Shown one piece after another: positions 8,855 through 17,335 of a stretch of DNA of 64,000 bases. The position numbers and the translations under genes are program-made. The number at the start of each line of letters is the position of its first letter. The stretch's first letter is position 1. Under the pieces are notes generated by a model. The model ran no database searches. It worked only from the letters and a program-made list of their open reading frames with translations, and had not been told where the DNA came from. Source of the DNA: Corynebacterium aurimucosum ATCC 700975 (GTDB taxonomy: Bacteria > Actinomycetota > Actinomycetes > Mycobacteriales > Mycobacteriaceae); contig NZ_VDTC01000011.1 in assembly GCF_007672725.1 (NCBI RefSeq), positions 1 to 64,000 on the forward strand, given 5' to 3'.

Positions 8855-8892
8855 AAAGAGACTGGATGGAGGACACCATCCAGTCTCTTTTT
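8855..8892 (+). terminator. Intrinsic terminator
   Basis: A perfect 15-bp stem (AAAGAGACTGGATGG at 8855-8869 with its complement at 8876-8890) and a T-run (CTCTTTTT). It ends the YhgE-like gene and also faces the convergent rpf1 gene. Confidence 0.9.
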
Positions 8893-8946
8893 ATGTAGTT
8901 AGAGTTTTGCCTCGATGTGCCGTGCTTGCACGGCGCTGCGCGCTGC

Positions 8947-9612
<666 letters not shown>

Positions 9613-9629
9613 CTAGGTTGTTCTTGCTT

Positions 9630-9760
9630 TCTCGCGCCCAGATGATGCCCAGTCCGGCATAATGTCTTGCAGTTGATGTTCATAGTCATGCACATCATAT
9701 GCGGCCGCCTAGTGGAAGCCCGGACTGTGTCTGGGGCGAGACTTCCACGGCCGGCGGCCG
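9630..9760 (-). promoter_or_regulatory. Structured rpf1 leader RNA, candidate RNA switch
   Basis: On the minus strand the leader folds as CGGCCGCC (9760-9753) with GGCGGCCG (9709-9702), and inside it GTGGAAG (9748-9742) with CTTCCAC (9718-9712). The enclosed loop contains TCTCG, CCCAGA and CAGTCCGG. A downstream segment contains, in the colinear antiparallel order, CCGGACTG (9657-9650), TCTGGG and CGAGA (to 9630). The loop could therefore pair with about 19 bases close to the ribosome site, either as a pseudoknot or as an alternative fold. It does not resemble the ydaO/c-di-AMP riboswitch. Confidence 0.55.
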
Positions 9761-9785
9761 AAGTGCCTGTGGGAAAGAGTAGCGG

Positions 9786-9791
9786 TTTATA
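9786..9791 (-). promoter_or_regulatory. Putative rpf1 -10 box
   Basis: TATAAA on the minus strand. A start a few bases below would give a leader of about 180 nt. No convincing -35 is visible, which is usual in corynebacteria. Confidence 0.4.
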
Positions 9792-9870
9792 ACGAAACAG
9801 TCACGTTAAATGCTCCAAAACGGTAACAATCATGCCAATTTATCTATGTTTCCCCTGTTCGCGGCGGGAA

Positions 9871-9886
9871 TGTTAGCTACATCACA
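9871..9886. promoter_or_regulatory. GlxR (CRP-type) binding site candidate
   Basis: TGTTAGCTACATCACA matches the corynebacterial GlxR consensus TGTGANNTANNTCACA at all but one fixed position. It lies in the 524-bp divergent region between rpf1 and the cold-shock gene, about 95 bp upstream of the proposed rpf1 -10. Activation of rpf genes by GlxR is known in C. glutamicum. Confidence 0.6.
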
Positions 9887-10121
9887 CGTGTTATGGGTGT
9901 GGTTGATGGGGTGAACTCTGGGGCAAGTTTCTCTGGCGGAGCGTGGGGAGGTTAAGATGTATCTCTTTATAAGTTCCACGGATAGTTCCTCCGCGCGGCC
10001 GCTTCAGTATTAATTACGCCGCGCCTCCTCGTCCCGGAATGCTTGCGGCCTATAGGCCTGGTGCATGGCAGCGCCTAAGCTTTCTAAAGAGGAGAGACGG
10101 AAAGAAAGTGAGTGAAGAACC

Positions 10122-10502
10122 ATGCCTATCGGCAAAGTGAAGTGGTATGACGCGGACAAGGGCTTCGGCTTTGTCAGCAACCCCGGCGATGAAGACGTCT
10201 ACGTTAGCCGCAACGTGCTGCCCAAGGGCGTTGACGAGCTGTATCAAGGCCAGCGAATCGAGTTCGACTTCGCTGCTGGCCGCCGCGGCCCGCAGGCGCT
10301 GCGCGTGAAGGTCCTTGATTCCCCGCGCCGCCGTACCCCGGCCCGCAAGCCGGAGGAGCTGTCGAGCATGCTTTCCGACGTCATGACGTTGCTCGAAACC
10401 CAAGTGCAGCCCGTGCTGAGCCAGGGCCGCTACCCAGATCGCAAGACCGGCCGTCAGGTGGCGGAGATTCTGCGCGCTATTGCCAAGGACTTGGATAGCT
10501 AA
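10122..10502 (+). CDS. Cold-shock protein with C-terminal extension
   Basis: A 126-aa protein. The N-terminal ~66 residues are a cold-shock domain with RNP1 KGFGFV (13-18) and RNP2-like DVYVS (25-29), which bind single-stranded nucleic acid. A basic linker (RRRTPARKPEE) and a ~55-aa helical C-terminal domain follow, as in the CspB-type proteins of mycobacteria and corynebacteria, which are longer than ordinary ~67-aa Csps. It probably acts as an RNA chaperone. It is divergent from rpf1 and ends at a long palindrome. The ribosome site (GAGTGAAGA) is weak. Confidence 0.92.
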   Translation: MPIGKVKWYDADKGFGFVSNPGDEDVYVSRNVLPKGVDELYQGQRIEFDFAAGRRGPQALRVKVLDSPRRRTPARKPEELSSMLSDVMTLLETQVQPVLSQGRYPDRKTGRQVAEILRAIAKDLDS

Positions 10503-10534
10503 GGGGCGGCCTACATTCGTAGGCCGATGACTGA

Positions 10535-10607
10535 AAAGTGCCCTAGTTGCCAAAAGCTAGGCTGATTTTTCAATGATCAGCCCTAAGTTTGGCAGCTAGG
10601 GCACTTT
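10535..10607. repeat. Nested palindrome, repeat family member and bidirectional terminator
   Basis: AAAGTGCCCTAGTTGCCAAA (10535-10554) pairs with 10588-10607 at 19 of 20 positions, and GGCTGAT/ATCAGCC (10560-10566, 10576-10582) nests inside. It separates the convergent csp and DUF2771 genes. The right arm TTTGGCAGCTAGGGCA recurs behind purH at 63662-63677, so this is a repeated element as well as a plausible two-way terminator. Confidence 0.75.
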
Positions 10608-10629
10608 GTCGATCGGTGGGGCAGGGGCG

Positions 10630-11211
10630 CTACTTCTCAGCTGGCGCGTCGCCCGTGGCCTTGGACTCCTTGAGTTCTTCATCCGTCATGGTGGACAGGG
10701 ACCACACCGTCTGCATCGGGGTTTCCTCGCCATTGGCATCGTGGCCAATCATGAGCGTGGAAATCTCCACCACCATCAGCTTGGGGCGCTCACCGGTGGA
10801 GGCCTCAATCGGCGGCACAGAGCCGGGGATATCCAGCGAGGTGGTCTCGTTGGCGCCGTGAGAGGTGCTGTCATTGGCGGCCGGGTCATCATAGATGGAC
10901 AGCACGGACCACTCGTGGTTAGAGATGGCCTCGGGGATCTCCAACTTCAGGGTGTCATCGGGGCCCACCGTGAGGTTGGGAACCTCGCCTTCCTTGCAGT
11001 CGGTGCCAGGCTCGCAGACGCTATAGGGTGCAACGTCAAGGGTGTCGGAGCCCACCGTAGCCGTGATGGTGACGTCCTGTGGCTCGGGGCCCGGGCGGTC
11101 ATTCCTCCACTTTTGGAACAGCACCACCGCCACGACGATGACCGCCACGGCGATGATGAGCACCAGAAACTGCAGCAGCGACTTCTTCCTTGCTTGCTTC
11201 ACGGTAGCCAT
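10630..11211 (-). CDS. DUF2771 family membrane-anchored protein
   Basis: A 193-aa protein with a basic N-terminus, one membrane helix (~12-33) and an extracytoplasmic domain resembling DUF2771, an actinobacterial family of unknown function. Two cysteines (VCEPGTDCKEG) could form a disulphide. The start at 11211 is supported by TAGGAT 8 nt upstream; the TAG of this box is the stop codon of the preceding gene, so a leaderless promoter may be embedded in the end of that gene. Probably also read through from the glutaminyl cyclase gene (11 nt gap). Confidence 0.8.
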   Translation of the reverse strand: MATVKQARKKSLLQFLVLIIAVAVIVVAVVLFQKWRNDRPGPEPQDVTITATVGSDTLDVAPYSVCEPGTDCKEGEVPNLTVGPDDTLKLEIPEAISNHEWSVLSIYDDPAANDSTSHGANETTSLDIPGSVPPIEASTGERPKLMVVEISTLMIGHDANGEETPMQTVWSLSTMTDEELKESKATGDAPAEK

Positions 11212-11222
11212 GGCTGAGAATC

Positions 11223-12119
11223 CTACTCGAAGCGCACCCGGTACAGCTCATCCCAGAGCTTGCCGGTGATCCAAAACTCGTCGGTGCCCGGGATTCGGGC
11301 AATGCCGTTGAGGACGGCGTTGGGATCCGTAGAAGGGGAATGGTTGAGGTTTGCGGTATCGATCACGGCGGTGACAGCGCCGGATTCCGGGTCAATGCGC
11401 AGGATATCCTCGCTCATCCAGACGTTGGCATAGACCGCACCATCGACGCACTCAAGCTCGTTGAGGTTATCCACGGGGGAGCCGTCGAGGGTGACTTCGG
11501 TGCGCGGGCCGAGCTCTGCGAAGGTCTTCGGATCCAGGTGACGCAGCTTGGCGGAGCCGTCGGACAGGATGAGTTCGGATCCCGCGTTGCACAGGCCCCA
11601 GCCCTCGCCGTCATAGCTAGCGCGGTCCAGTTCCTCGAAGGTGGCGGAATCCCGCAGGAAAGCTGCCCCGGATTTCCAGGTCAGCTGCCAGATGCCGGCG
11701 TCGGTCTGCGTGATTCCCTCTCCGAAGAATGAGCTTTCCAGCGAGGTTTCTTCCTGTGGGGCCTCTGCACCCGGGCTGAGGCGCAGCAGCCGGGACTTGC
11801 CGTTGAGCCCTGTGCCGATCAGCAGGTTGCCATCGGGGTCGACCTCCAGGCCCTGGGTAAAAGTATCGGGCGGCAGGGGTGCGGTGTCTAGGACGGTAAC
11901 GCCCAAGCGTTCTGGGGAGCGTGCGCTTGGCGACGTCTCACCGCTCCCCATCGACGAGGAGGACGACGCCGAAGAGGCTGACGACACCGAAGAGGCAGGC
12001 GACACCGCGTGATCGCCTGCGGGCTGGGAGGAACACGACGCGAGCGGTGCGAGGAGAGCGCCGGCGGAGAGAACTGCAGCTAGTGCGCGAGACGCGAGAG
12101 TGAGGTGTGGGAGGGCCAT
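11223..12119 (-). CDS. Glutaminyl-peptide cyclotransferase lipoprotein
   Basis: A ~298-aa lipoprotein of the plant/bacterial-type glutamine cyclotransferase family (Glu_cyclase_2), a five-bladed beta-propeller. The signal peptide ends in the lipobox LASC, followed by a Ser/Ala-rich linker. Family hallmarks are DTFTQGLEVDPDG, FFGEGIT, DGEGWGLC, LNELECVDG and NVWMSEDILRID. The enzyme forms N-terminal pyroglutamate on exported peptides. An ATG at 12128 is possible, but CACAAT ends 7 nt before 12119. It is divergent from the DUF3027 gene with overlapping promoters. A GCTTGGCGACG repeat lies in the linker-coding region (11925-11935). Confidence 0.87.
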   Translation of the reverse strand: MALPHLTLASRALAAVLSAGALLAPLASCSSQPAGDHAVSPASSVSSASSASSSSSMGSGETSPSARSPERLGVTVLDTAPLPPDTFTQGLEVDPDGNLLIGTGLNGKSRLLRLSPGAEAPQEETSLESSFFGEGITQTDAGIWQLTWKSGAAFLRDSATFEELDRASYDGEGWGLCNAGSELILSDGSAKLRHLDPKTFAELGPRTEVTLDGSPVDNLNELECVDGAVYANVWMSEDILRIDPESGAVTAVIDTANLNHSPSTDPNAVLNGIARIPGTDEFWITGKLWDELYRVRFE

Positions 12120-12153
12120 GACTGTCATTGTGCACTATGGCTTGGTGCGTGAT

Positions 12154-12160
12154 TAATAAT
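12154..12160 (+). promoter_or_regulatory. -10 box of leaderless DUF3027 gene
   Basis: TAATAAT ends 6 nt before the GTG at 12167; the GGGAGG in between abuts the start codon and cannot serve as a normal ribosome site. Confidence 0.5.
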
Positions 12161-12166
12161 GGGAGG

Positions 12167-12814
12167 GTGACTCGCAAGAAAAAGATGCATTCCCCGCTTC
12201 TCGATTCGACCGCCGTCGACTTGGCGCGCCGGGCCGTGGAAGAGGTAGGTGAGGGGGACGTCGGCAAGCACCGCGGCGTTGCCGGAGTAGGCCGCAACGT
12301 GGCTACTCACCGTTTCGACGCCCACGTGCCGGGCTATCCGGGGTGGGAGTGGCATGCCGTCGTCGCCTGCGCGGAGGGCTCGCGCACACCGACCGTTAAC
12401 GAGGTCGCGCTGGTTCCCGGCGGCCAGGCCCTCCAAGCGCCCGAGTGGGTGCCCTATTCCGAGCGCCTGCGCCCAGGGGACCTTGGCCCGGGCGACCTCA
12501 TGCCGCCCGCGCCCGGTGATGAAAGGCTTGATGATGGGAAGCTTTCCGAGGCAGGCCTCAAGGAAGCTAAGGATCGCTGGCGCAAGAAGTATGGGCCGAA
12601 TTCGGAGATGGCAGCGCAGGCGCAGCTGCAGTGCAAAACCTGTGCTTTCTATCTTGAGCTGATACCTAATTACGGCGTCTGTGCCAATGAATACTCGGCG
12701 GACGGGAAAGTGGTGCACGCCACCTACGGGTGCGGTGCGCATTCCGGCACGACCATCCGTGAGGAGGGATCGGAGCAGGAGCGTCCCTTTGATGATGAGA
12801 AGCCGATCTTTTAA
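12167..12814 (+). CDS. DUF3027 family protein
   Basis: A 215-aa soluble protein resembling DUF3027, a family conserved in Actinobacteria next to serC (I recall Rv0883c next to serC in M. tuberculosis). The N-terminus is basic (MTRKKKMHS); a central region has VGRNVATHRFDAHVPGYPGW; near the C-terminus CKTCAFYLEL, GVCANEYS and YGCGAHS supply four or more cysteines with a His, suggesting a zinc site. Function is unknown; a nucleic-acid-related role is a guess from the basic N-terminus and zinc-like cysteines. The GTG start is inferred from the adjacent TAATAAT box. Confidence 0.82.
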   Translation: MTRKKKMHSPLLDSTAVDLARRAVEEVGEGDVGKHRGVAGVGRNVATHRFDAHVPGYPGWEWHAVVACAEGSRTPTVNEVALVPGGQALQAPEWVPYSERLRPGDLGPGDLMPPAPGDERLDDGKLSEAGLKEAKDRWRKKYGPNSEMAAQAQLQCKTCAFYLELIPNYGVCANEYSADGKVVHATYGCGAHSGTTIREEGSEQERPFDDEKPIF

Positions 12815-12829
12815 GAGGCTCGCCTTGCT

Positions 12830-12870
12830 CCCCGCACGCAGCAACGACGCAGCGTGCGGGGTTTGCGTTT
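12830..12870 (+). terminator. Intrinsic terminator
   Basis: CCCCGCACGC (12830-12839) pairs perfectly with GCGTGCGGGG (12852-12861), followed by TTTGCGTTTT. It ends the DUF3027 gene. Confidence 0.88.
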
Positions 12871-12940
12871 TAGTACCTGGATGGAGCACCCTTAGCAGGT
12901 AAAACTTCATTTCTCTAGATAGAAGGGGCGCTCTCTCACG

Positions 12941-14344
12941 ATGAACGCAGCTATCGATCGCTATTTCAAGATTTCCGAACGCGGATCCACCGTGGGAACC
13001 GAGGTCCGCGCCGGCGTGGTCTCGTTCTTTGCGATGGCCTACATCATCCTCCTCAACCCTCTCATCCTGGGCACGTCCGCTGACGCTGCCGGTACCACCC
13101 TGGGCATCCCGCAGGTCGCCGCCGCCACCGCACTGGTGGCCGGCGTCATGACCATCGCCTTCGGCATGATCGCCCGTTACCCATTCGCCATGGCTGCGGG
13201 CCTGGGTATGAACACCTTCGTCGCCGTGACGATGGTTTCCCTCAACGGCCTGGAATGGCGCGAGGCGATGGGCCTCGTCGTCATCGAAGGCATCATCATC
13301 GTCCTGCTGGCCATCTCTGGCTTCCGCCAGGCCGTTTTCGATGCCATCCCGGCCTCCATGAAGGCGGCGATGGGCGTGGGTATTGGTATGTTCATCGCGC
13401 TCATCGGTTTCGTGGATGGTCACTTTGTCACCCGCGTCCCGGATGCCGCGATGACCACAGTTCCGGTGAGCCTGGGCGTTAACGGTTCGATCGCTACGTG
13501 GCCGGCCTTCGTCTTCGTCGTGGGCCTGATTCTCTCCGCCTTCTTCGTCATCCGTCAGGTCCGCGGCGGACTGTTCATCGGCATCGTCATTACCACCATC
13601 ATCGCCATGATCATTCAGGCGCTGACCGGTTCCGAGGACTGGGGCATGGCCACTCCGGAGGTGCCCAGTTCCTTGGGTGGTCTGCCGGATCTCTCGATTG
13701 TGGGCCAGGTCGATCCGATCAGCGCCTTTACCAAACTCGGCGTGGTCTCCACGGTCTTGCTGATCTTCACCCTGCTGCTCACCAACTTCTTCGACGCCAT
13801 GGGCACCATGAACGGCCTGGGCAAGCAAGCCAACCTCGTGGACGAGAAAGGCAACCTTCCGGAGATGAAGACCGCCCTGGTGGTTGAGGGCTTTGGCGCC
13901 GTTGCCGGTGGCGCCGGTTCGGTCTCCTCCAACACGGTGTTTGCGGATTCGGCGGCCGGCATCGGTGACGGTGCCCGCACCGGCCTGGCCAACGTAGTGA
14001 CCGGTGTGATCTTCCTGCTGGCCATGTTCCTCACCCCGCTCTACGAGATCGTGCCCATTGAGGCAGCGGCCCCCGTCCTCGTCGTCGTGGGCGTGATGAT
14101 GGCGGCACAGCTCAAGGACATCGAGTGGAACCGCATGGAGGAGGCCATCCCGGCCTTCCTGACCATCGTGGTCATGCCCTTTACCTACTCCATTGCTAAC
14201 GGTATTGGTGTGGGCTTCATCGCTTATGCCCTGATGGCTACCTTTGCCGGCAAAGCCAAGAAGGTGCACTGGATCATGTGGCTCGTGGCCGCCCTCTTCG
14301 TGGTCTACTTCGCCATGGAGCCCATCAGCTCGCTGCTGGCTTAG
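12941..14344 (+). CDS. NCS2 (AzgA-type) purine permease
   Basis: A 467-aa integral membrane protein with 12-14 hydrophobic segments. The opening MNAAIDRYFKISERGSTVGT and EVRAGVVSFFAMAYIILLNP are typical of the AzgA-like branch of NCS2 nucleobase:cation symporters, as are FAMAAGLGMNTFVA and NFFDAMGTMNGLGKQA. Members import guanine, hypoxanthine or adenine with protons; hypoxanthine/guanine is the most likely substrate. It is flanked by terminators or its own promoter and is probably monocistronic. The ribosome site (GAAGGGG) is weak and distant. Confidence 0.9.
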   Translation: MNAAIDRYFKISERGSTVGTEVRAGVVSFFAMAYIILLNPLILGTSADAAGTTLGIPQVAAATALVAGVMTIAFGMIARYPFAMAAGLGMNTFVAVTMVSLNGLEWREAMGLVVIEGIIIVLLAISGFRQAVFDAIPASMKAAMGVGIGMFIALIGFVDGHFVTRVPDAAMTTVPVSLGVNGSIATWPAFVFVVGLILSAFFVIRQVRGGLFIGIVITTIIAMIIQALTGSEDWGMATPEVPSSLGGLPDLSIVGQVDPISAFTKLGVVSTVLLIFTLLLTNFFDAMGTMNGLGKQANLVDEKGNLPEMKTALVVEGFGAVAGGAGSVSSNTVFADSAAGIGDGARTGLANVVTGVIFLLAMFLTPLYEIVPIEAAAPVLVVVGVMMAAQLKDIEWNRMEEAIPAFLTIVVMPFTYSIANGIGVGFIAYALMATFAGKAKKVHWIMWLVAALFVVYFAMEPISSLLA

Positions 14345-14375
14345 CCCGCCTGGGGTGAGCACGCGGCCCTGTGCC

Positions 14376-14381
14376 TAAACT
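14376..14381 (+). promoter_or_regulatory. -10 box of leaderless methyltransferase gene
   Basis: TAAACT ends 7 nt before the ATG at 14389. Confidence 0.5.
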
Positions 14382-14388
14382 AGGGGCC

Positions 14389-15210
14389 ATGCGTTTTGTC
14401 ATCGATGACCCCACAGACCCTCGCCTGGACGATATCCGCGATCTCAAGCACGCGGACAAGTCCGGCGAGGGTTTCGTCTTTGGTGAGGGCCCACTGTGCG
14501 TGGAGCGCCTGCTCGCCTCACGATTCCCGGTGCGCTGCATCATCGGCTTTGAAGGAAAGCTCGACACTTTCCTAGCGAACCACGATGTTGGCGATATTCC
14601 CGTCTATCAGGTCACTCGAGCAACGTTGGGGGAGGTCACAGGTTTCGACATGCACCGCGGGCTGGTTGCCGCAGCCGACCGCGCAGAGGCCTGGACCGTG
14701 GATGAAGTCATTGAGGGCGCTCGCACCCTGGCCATCATGGAAGGTGTGGGTGATCATGAGAACATCGGCTCGCTCTTCCGCAACGCCGCGGGCATGGATG
14801 TTGATGGCATCCTCTTAGGCTCGGGAGCTGCGGATCCGCTCTACCGGCGCTCGGTGCGCGTTTCCATGGGGCACGTGCTGCGTTTGCCCTGGGCTCGGTT
14901 CGATGGCGGCTTTACCACCTGGCAGCGCGGGCTGGAGAAGCTGCGCGACCAAGGCTTCAGGCTGGTGTCGCTGACCCCGCATCCGGAGGCCGTGCATATC
15001 GCCGACGCCCTGGAGGGGGCGGAGAAGGTGGCGCTGCTGGTTGGCGCGGAGGGCCCAGGCCTGACCGAGCATGCCATGCGCGCCACCGATGTGAGGGCGC
15101 GTATCCCCATGGCGGAGGGCACGGATTCCCTCAACGTGGCGACGTCGGCGGCAATTGCCTTCTACGAGCGCCAGCGTTCCCAGAGGCTCCGTGACGTCGA
15201 CACCGCATAG
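14389..15210 (+). CDS. TrmH/SpoU family RNA 2'-O-methyltransferase
   Basis: A 273-aa SPOUT methyltransferase. An N-terminal substrate-binding domain (~1-100) precedes the knotted catalytic domain with motif 1 ENIGSLFRNAA, motif 2 ALLVGAEGPGLTE and motif 3 IPMAEGTDSLNVATSAA. These enzymes use S-adenosylmethionine to methylate a ribose in 23S rRNA or tRNA; the exact target is not readable. The start at 14389 is set by a leaderless-type TAAACT box. The last 49 bp overlap, tail to tail, the end of the gene on the other strand. Confidence 0.9.
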   Translation: MRFVIDDPTDPRLDDIRDLKHADKSGEGFVFGEGPLCVERLLASRFPVRCIIGFEGKLDTFLANHDVGDIPVYQVTRATLGEVTGFDMHRGLVAAADRAEAWTVDEVIEGARTLAIMEGVGDHENIGSLFRNAAGMDVDGILLGSGAADPLYRRSVRVSMGHVLRLPWARFDGGFTTWQRGLEKLRDQGFRLVSLTPHPEAVHIADALEGAEKVALLVGAEGPGLTEHAMRATDVRARIPMAEGTDSLNVATSAAIAFYERQRSQRLRDVDTA

Positions 15211-15992
15211 CGGCGCACGAGTCCGCCGAGGTGCTTGGCGGTGCGGACAATCTCTTCGCCGGTGGATTCCGGCTCGAGGTCGTGCTCTTCATAGTCGTCA
15301 TAATCGTTGAGCCCCAGCTTCGCCACTGAGGTTGTGGCCACCTCAGCCACGGTGCGGCGCGGTGGGGGAGTATCGACCTTGGGCTCGGGGCGGCCGTCGG
15401 TGGCATAGCCCACGACGTCCACGTCTGGGCCATCTTCGCCCACTTCGATGCCCAGCCAGAACTCTTGGGCTGCCTGGGTGATGGTGAGCGGCTCGAAGGG
15501 CAGGGCAATCCCACCTGCGGGCTCGTCCATCTCCCCGGCCCAGTAAGGGGCCTCAAAGGTTTCGGGCAGGCCATGATCCTCGTAGAGGTTAAAGCGCGTT
15601 CCACACAGGGAGCGCCGCAGGCGGCTGCCCGTCCAGTGCGCAAAGCCGGCATAGCCAGTCTCTGGGTTAGAGGTGAAGGCGTAAATCTCCTCTGCCGGCA
15701 CGGCCTCGCGCAGGGTGCGGGAGAGCTGCGAGAGGATCAGCTGGTCATCATGGATGATGGTTTGCACGACGGCCACACCGGGGTAGCCGCCGATGTAGAA
15801 CTCGCTCGCGCCGGGTTCGGCGGAACGGTTTAGGGGGAACTGCCCGATAGGCGTTACCGGTAGGGAGGGGTTGAGTTGAGCGAGAAACTTGCGGCCGAAA
15901 CCGCGGTCAGCCTTGGGCTCTCCGCGGAGAACCTCGGCGGGATCGGCGGCGGTGACGTACCAGAGAGTGAGAACGGCGCTTTGGGTATCCAC
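15162..15992 (-). CDS. Conserved actinobacterial protein (DUF6928-like)
   Basis: A 276-aa soluble protein, GTG start. Features include LTLWYVTAADPAEVLRGEP at the N-terminus, FYIGGYPGVAVVQTI, YAFTSNPETGYAGFAHW and a C-terminal acidic segment (DYDDYEEHD) before a basic tail. It resembles DUF6928-type proteins conserved near sepH and serC in this order; family assignment is from memory and moderate. No signal peptide or membrane helix. It starts 13 nt after the sepH stop codon and its 3' end overlaps the methyltransferase gene by 49 bp in convergent orientation. Confidence 0.7.
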   Translation of the reverse strand: MDTQSAVLTLWYVTAADPAEVLRGEPKADRGFGRKFLAQLNPSLPVTPIGQFPLNRSAEPGASEFYIGGYPGVAVVQTIIHDDQLILSQLSRTLREAVPAEEIYAFTSNPETGYAGFAHWTGSRLRRSLCGTRFNLYEDHGLPETFEAPYWAGEMDEPAGGIALPFEPLTITQAAQEFWLGIEVGEDGPDVDVVGYATDGRPEPKVDTPPPRRTVAEVATTSVAKLGLNDYDDYEEHDLEPESTGEEIVRTAKHLGGLVRRYAVSTSRSLWERWRS

Positions 15993-16005
15993 GGCAGGCT
16001 ACTCG

Positions 16006-17181
16006 TTAATCGCGGGGGCGCTTGGTAGAGGAACGAACGCCGAGCAGCACATCCTCCCAGTGCGGGGTGACGGCCTTGCGGCGGCGCTTGGCAGGCTTGG
16101 GTTCCGGATCCGGGTTCTGGAGGAAGTCCTCGTCTACGCCCGATTCCTTCTCCTCCGGCTGTGCCGCCGCGCCCTCGTCGCGGGCATCTGCGTTTTCATC
16201 GGCGCCGGTTTCGGCGGGGTGCTCCCCACCGCGCGGGGAGGGAAGCACGGAAGGCTCGGCAGTGACGTCGGCCTCCGCCTCAGTGTTCTCATTGCCATTG
16301 CCGGTGTACGAAGACAACTCCGTCACGCCGGGGGCTCCAGCGCGCGCGTCCTCGTTGACCTCTCGGCCCTCGGCGTAGTCACGCCCATCGATGGCTTCGT
16401 CGTAGCGCTCGCCACGGCCCACGGAGGTCAGCGAACGCACCGGCTGCACGAAGTCCGGGTCCGTCAGGTCTGCGGCCACGGAATTGCGTGCCTCCACCGT
16501 GGCCGGGGAAGACATCGTCTGCTTGAAGGTCCACTCCGCTTCGTTGGCGGAAAGTCCCGTCTTCCACGTGATGCGCAGGATCCACGGTTCGCCTTGATGG
16601 CGGTAGGCGTCCCACGTTGCCTCCGACAGCGAGTGCCCGCGTGCGGCGAATGCGGTGGCCAGGATTTCCCACAGGGTGAGCTTGGCCGGGCCATCCTCGC
16701 GGATGGGGTGCGCCTGCTTGGCGACGTCCGCAATGCGCGCCCGCTCCAAAAGCACCGGGTGCGCGAAAGGCTCGATGCGGGATTCCGGAACGTCGAGCTC
16801 CCCGGCGATCTCAGCGGCGCTGGCACCGGCGCGGATGCGGGCTTGAATCTCATTGGGGCGCAGGCGGATTTCTTGCGCCTGCTGCGTGTGCTGAGTCTGC
16901 GGAGAGGAAGGAGAGCCACCAGAAGATGGCATGACGGTGTGCAAACCAGCAGAGCGCGAAGCCTGTGCAGAAGTGGGGGAGGAATCGTCGGTGGCGTCCC
17001 CGGCCTCGTGCGTGGTTTGGTCGGATGCCTCTTTCGCGGAGTCGGAGTCGGCGGAGTCGGCGGGAGCGAAAAGCTCGCGAAGCTCGTCGGTGACCTCGAG
17101 GAAGAACTCCTCACCATCCTCGGCCCGGAGGACGAGCGAGGTGTCAGTTGAGTCGCTGGGTGCGAGGAAAATCTCGCGCAT
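16006..17181 (-). CDS. sepH: Septation protein SepH
   Basis: A 391-aa protein with the N-terminal DUF3071 domain that defines SepH. MREIFLAPSDSTDTSLVL opens the protein; RPNEIQARIRAGASAAEIA is the helix-turn-helix segment, followed by KLTLWEILATAFAARGHSL. The middle is Ser/Thr/Asp-rich and the C-terminus (~230-391) is a disordered acidic region ending in basic PKPAKRRRKAV. SepH binds FtsZ and promotes assembly of division filaments in Streptomyces and mycobacteria. AAGGAG 7 nt upstream sets the ATG at 17181. A GCTTGGCGACG repeat encodes DVAK here (16716-16726). Confidence 0.9.
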   Translation of the reverse strand: MREIFLAPSDSTDTSLVLRAEDGEEFFLEVTDELRELFAPADSADSDSAKEASDQTTHEAGDATDDSSPTSAQASRSAGLHTVMPSSGGSPSSPQTQHTQQAQEIRLRPNEIQARIRAGASAAEIAGELDVPESRIEPFAHPVLLERARIADVAKQAHPIREDGPAKLTLWEILATAFAARGHSLSEATWDAYRHQGEPWILRITWKTGLSANEAEWTFKQTMSSPATVEARNSVAADLTDPDFVQPVRSLTSVGRGERYDEAIDGRDYAEGREVNEDARAGAPGVTELSSYTGNGNENTEAEADVTAEPSVLPSPRGGEHPAETGADENADARDEGAAAQPEEKESGVDEDFLQNPDPEPKPAKRRRKAVTPHWEDVLLGVRSSTKRPRD

Positions 17182-17234
17182 GATGGCGCTCCTTAGCCTG
17201 GTAGCGGACATGTGATGAAATCCACTTTACCCAG

Positions 17235-17272
17235 AACATGCCCCGAACTCTGGCAAGAGCGCGGGGCATGTT
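17235..17272 (-). terminator. Terminator hairpin behind serC
   Basis: AACATGCCCCG (17235-17245) and CGGGGCATGTT (17262-17272) form a perfect 11-bp stem between serC and sepH. There is no T-run on the minus-strand side, so termination may be partial. Confidence 0.6.
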
Positions 17273-17335
17273 GTATGACTCAACACATAGGTGCAAACAA
17301 AGTTGTTGCGTGATGCAAGGAGTGGCGGGCGAAGG

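Noticed and set aside
12125..14362. 745-aa open frame antisense to the purine permease gene
   Set aside because: Composition is His/Asp/Gly/Arg-rich with no domain pattern; it is the mirror of the permease codons in GC-rich DNA. The sense strand has clear membrane helices.
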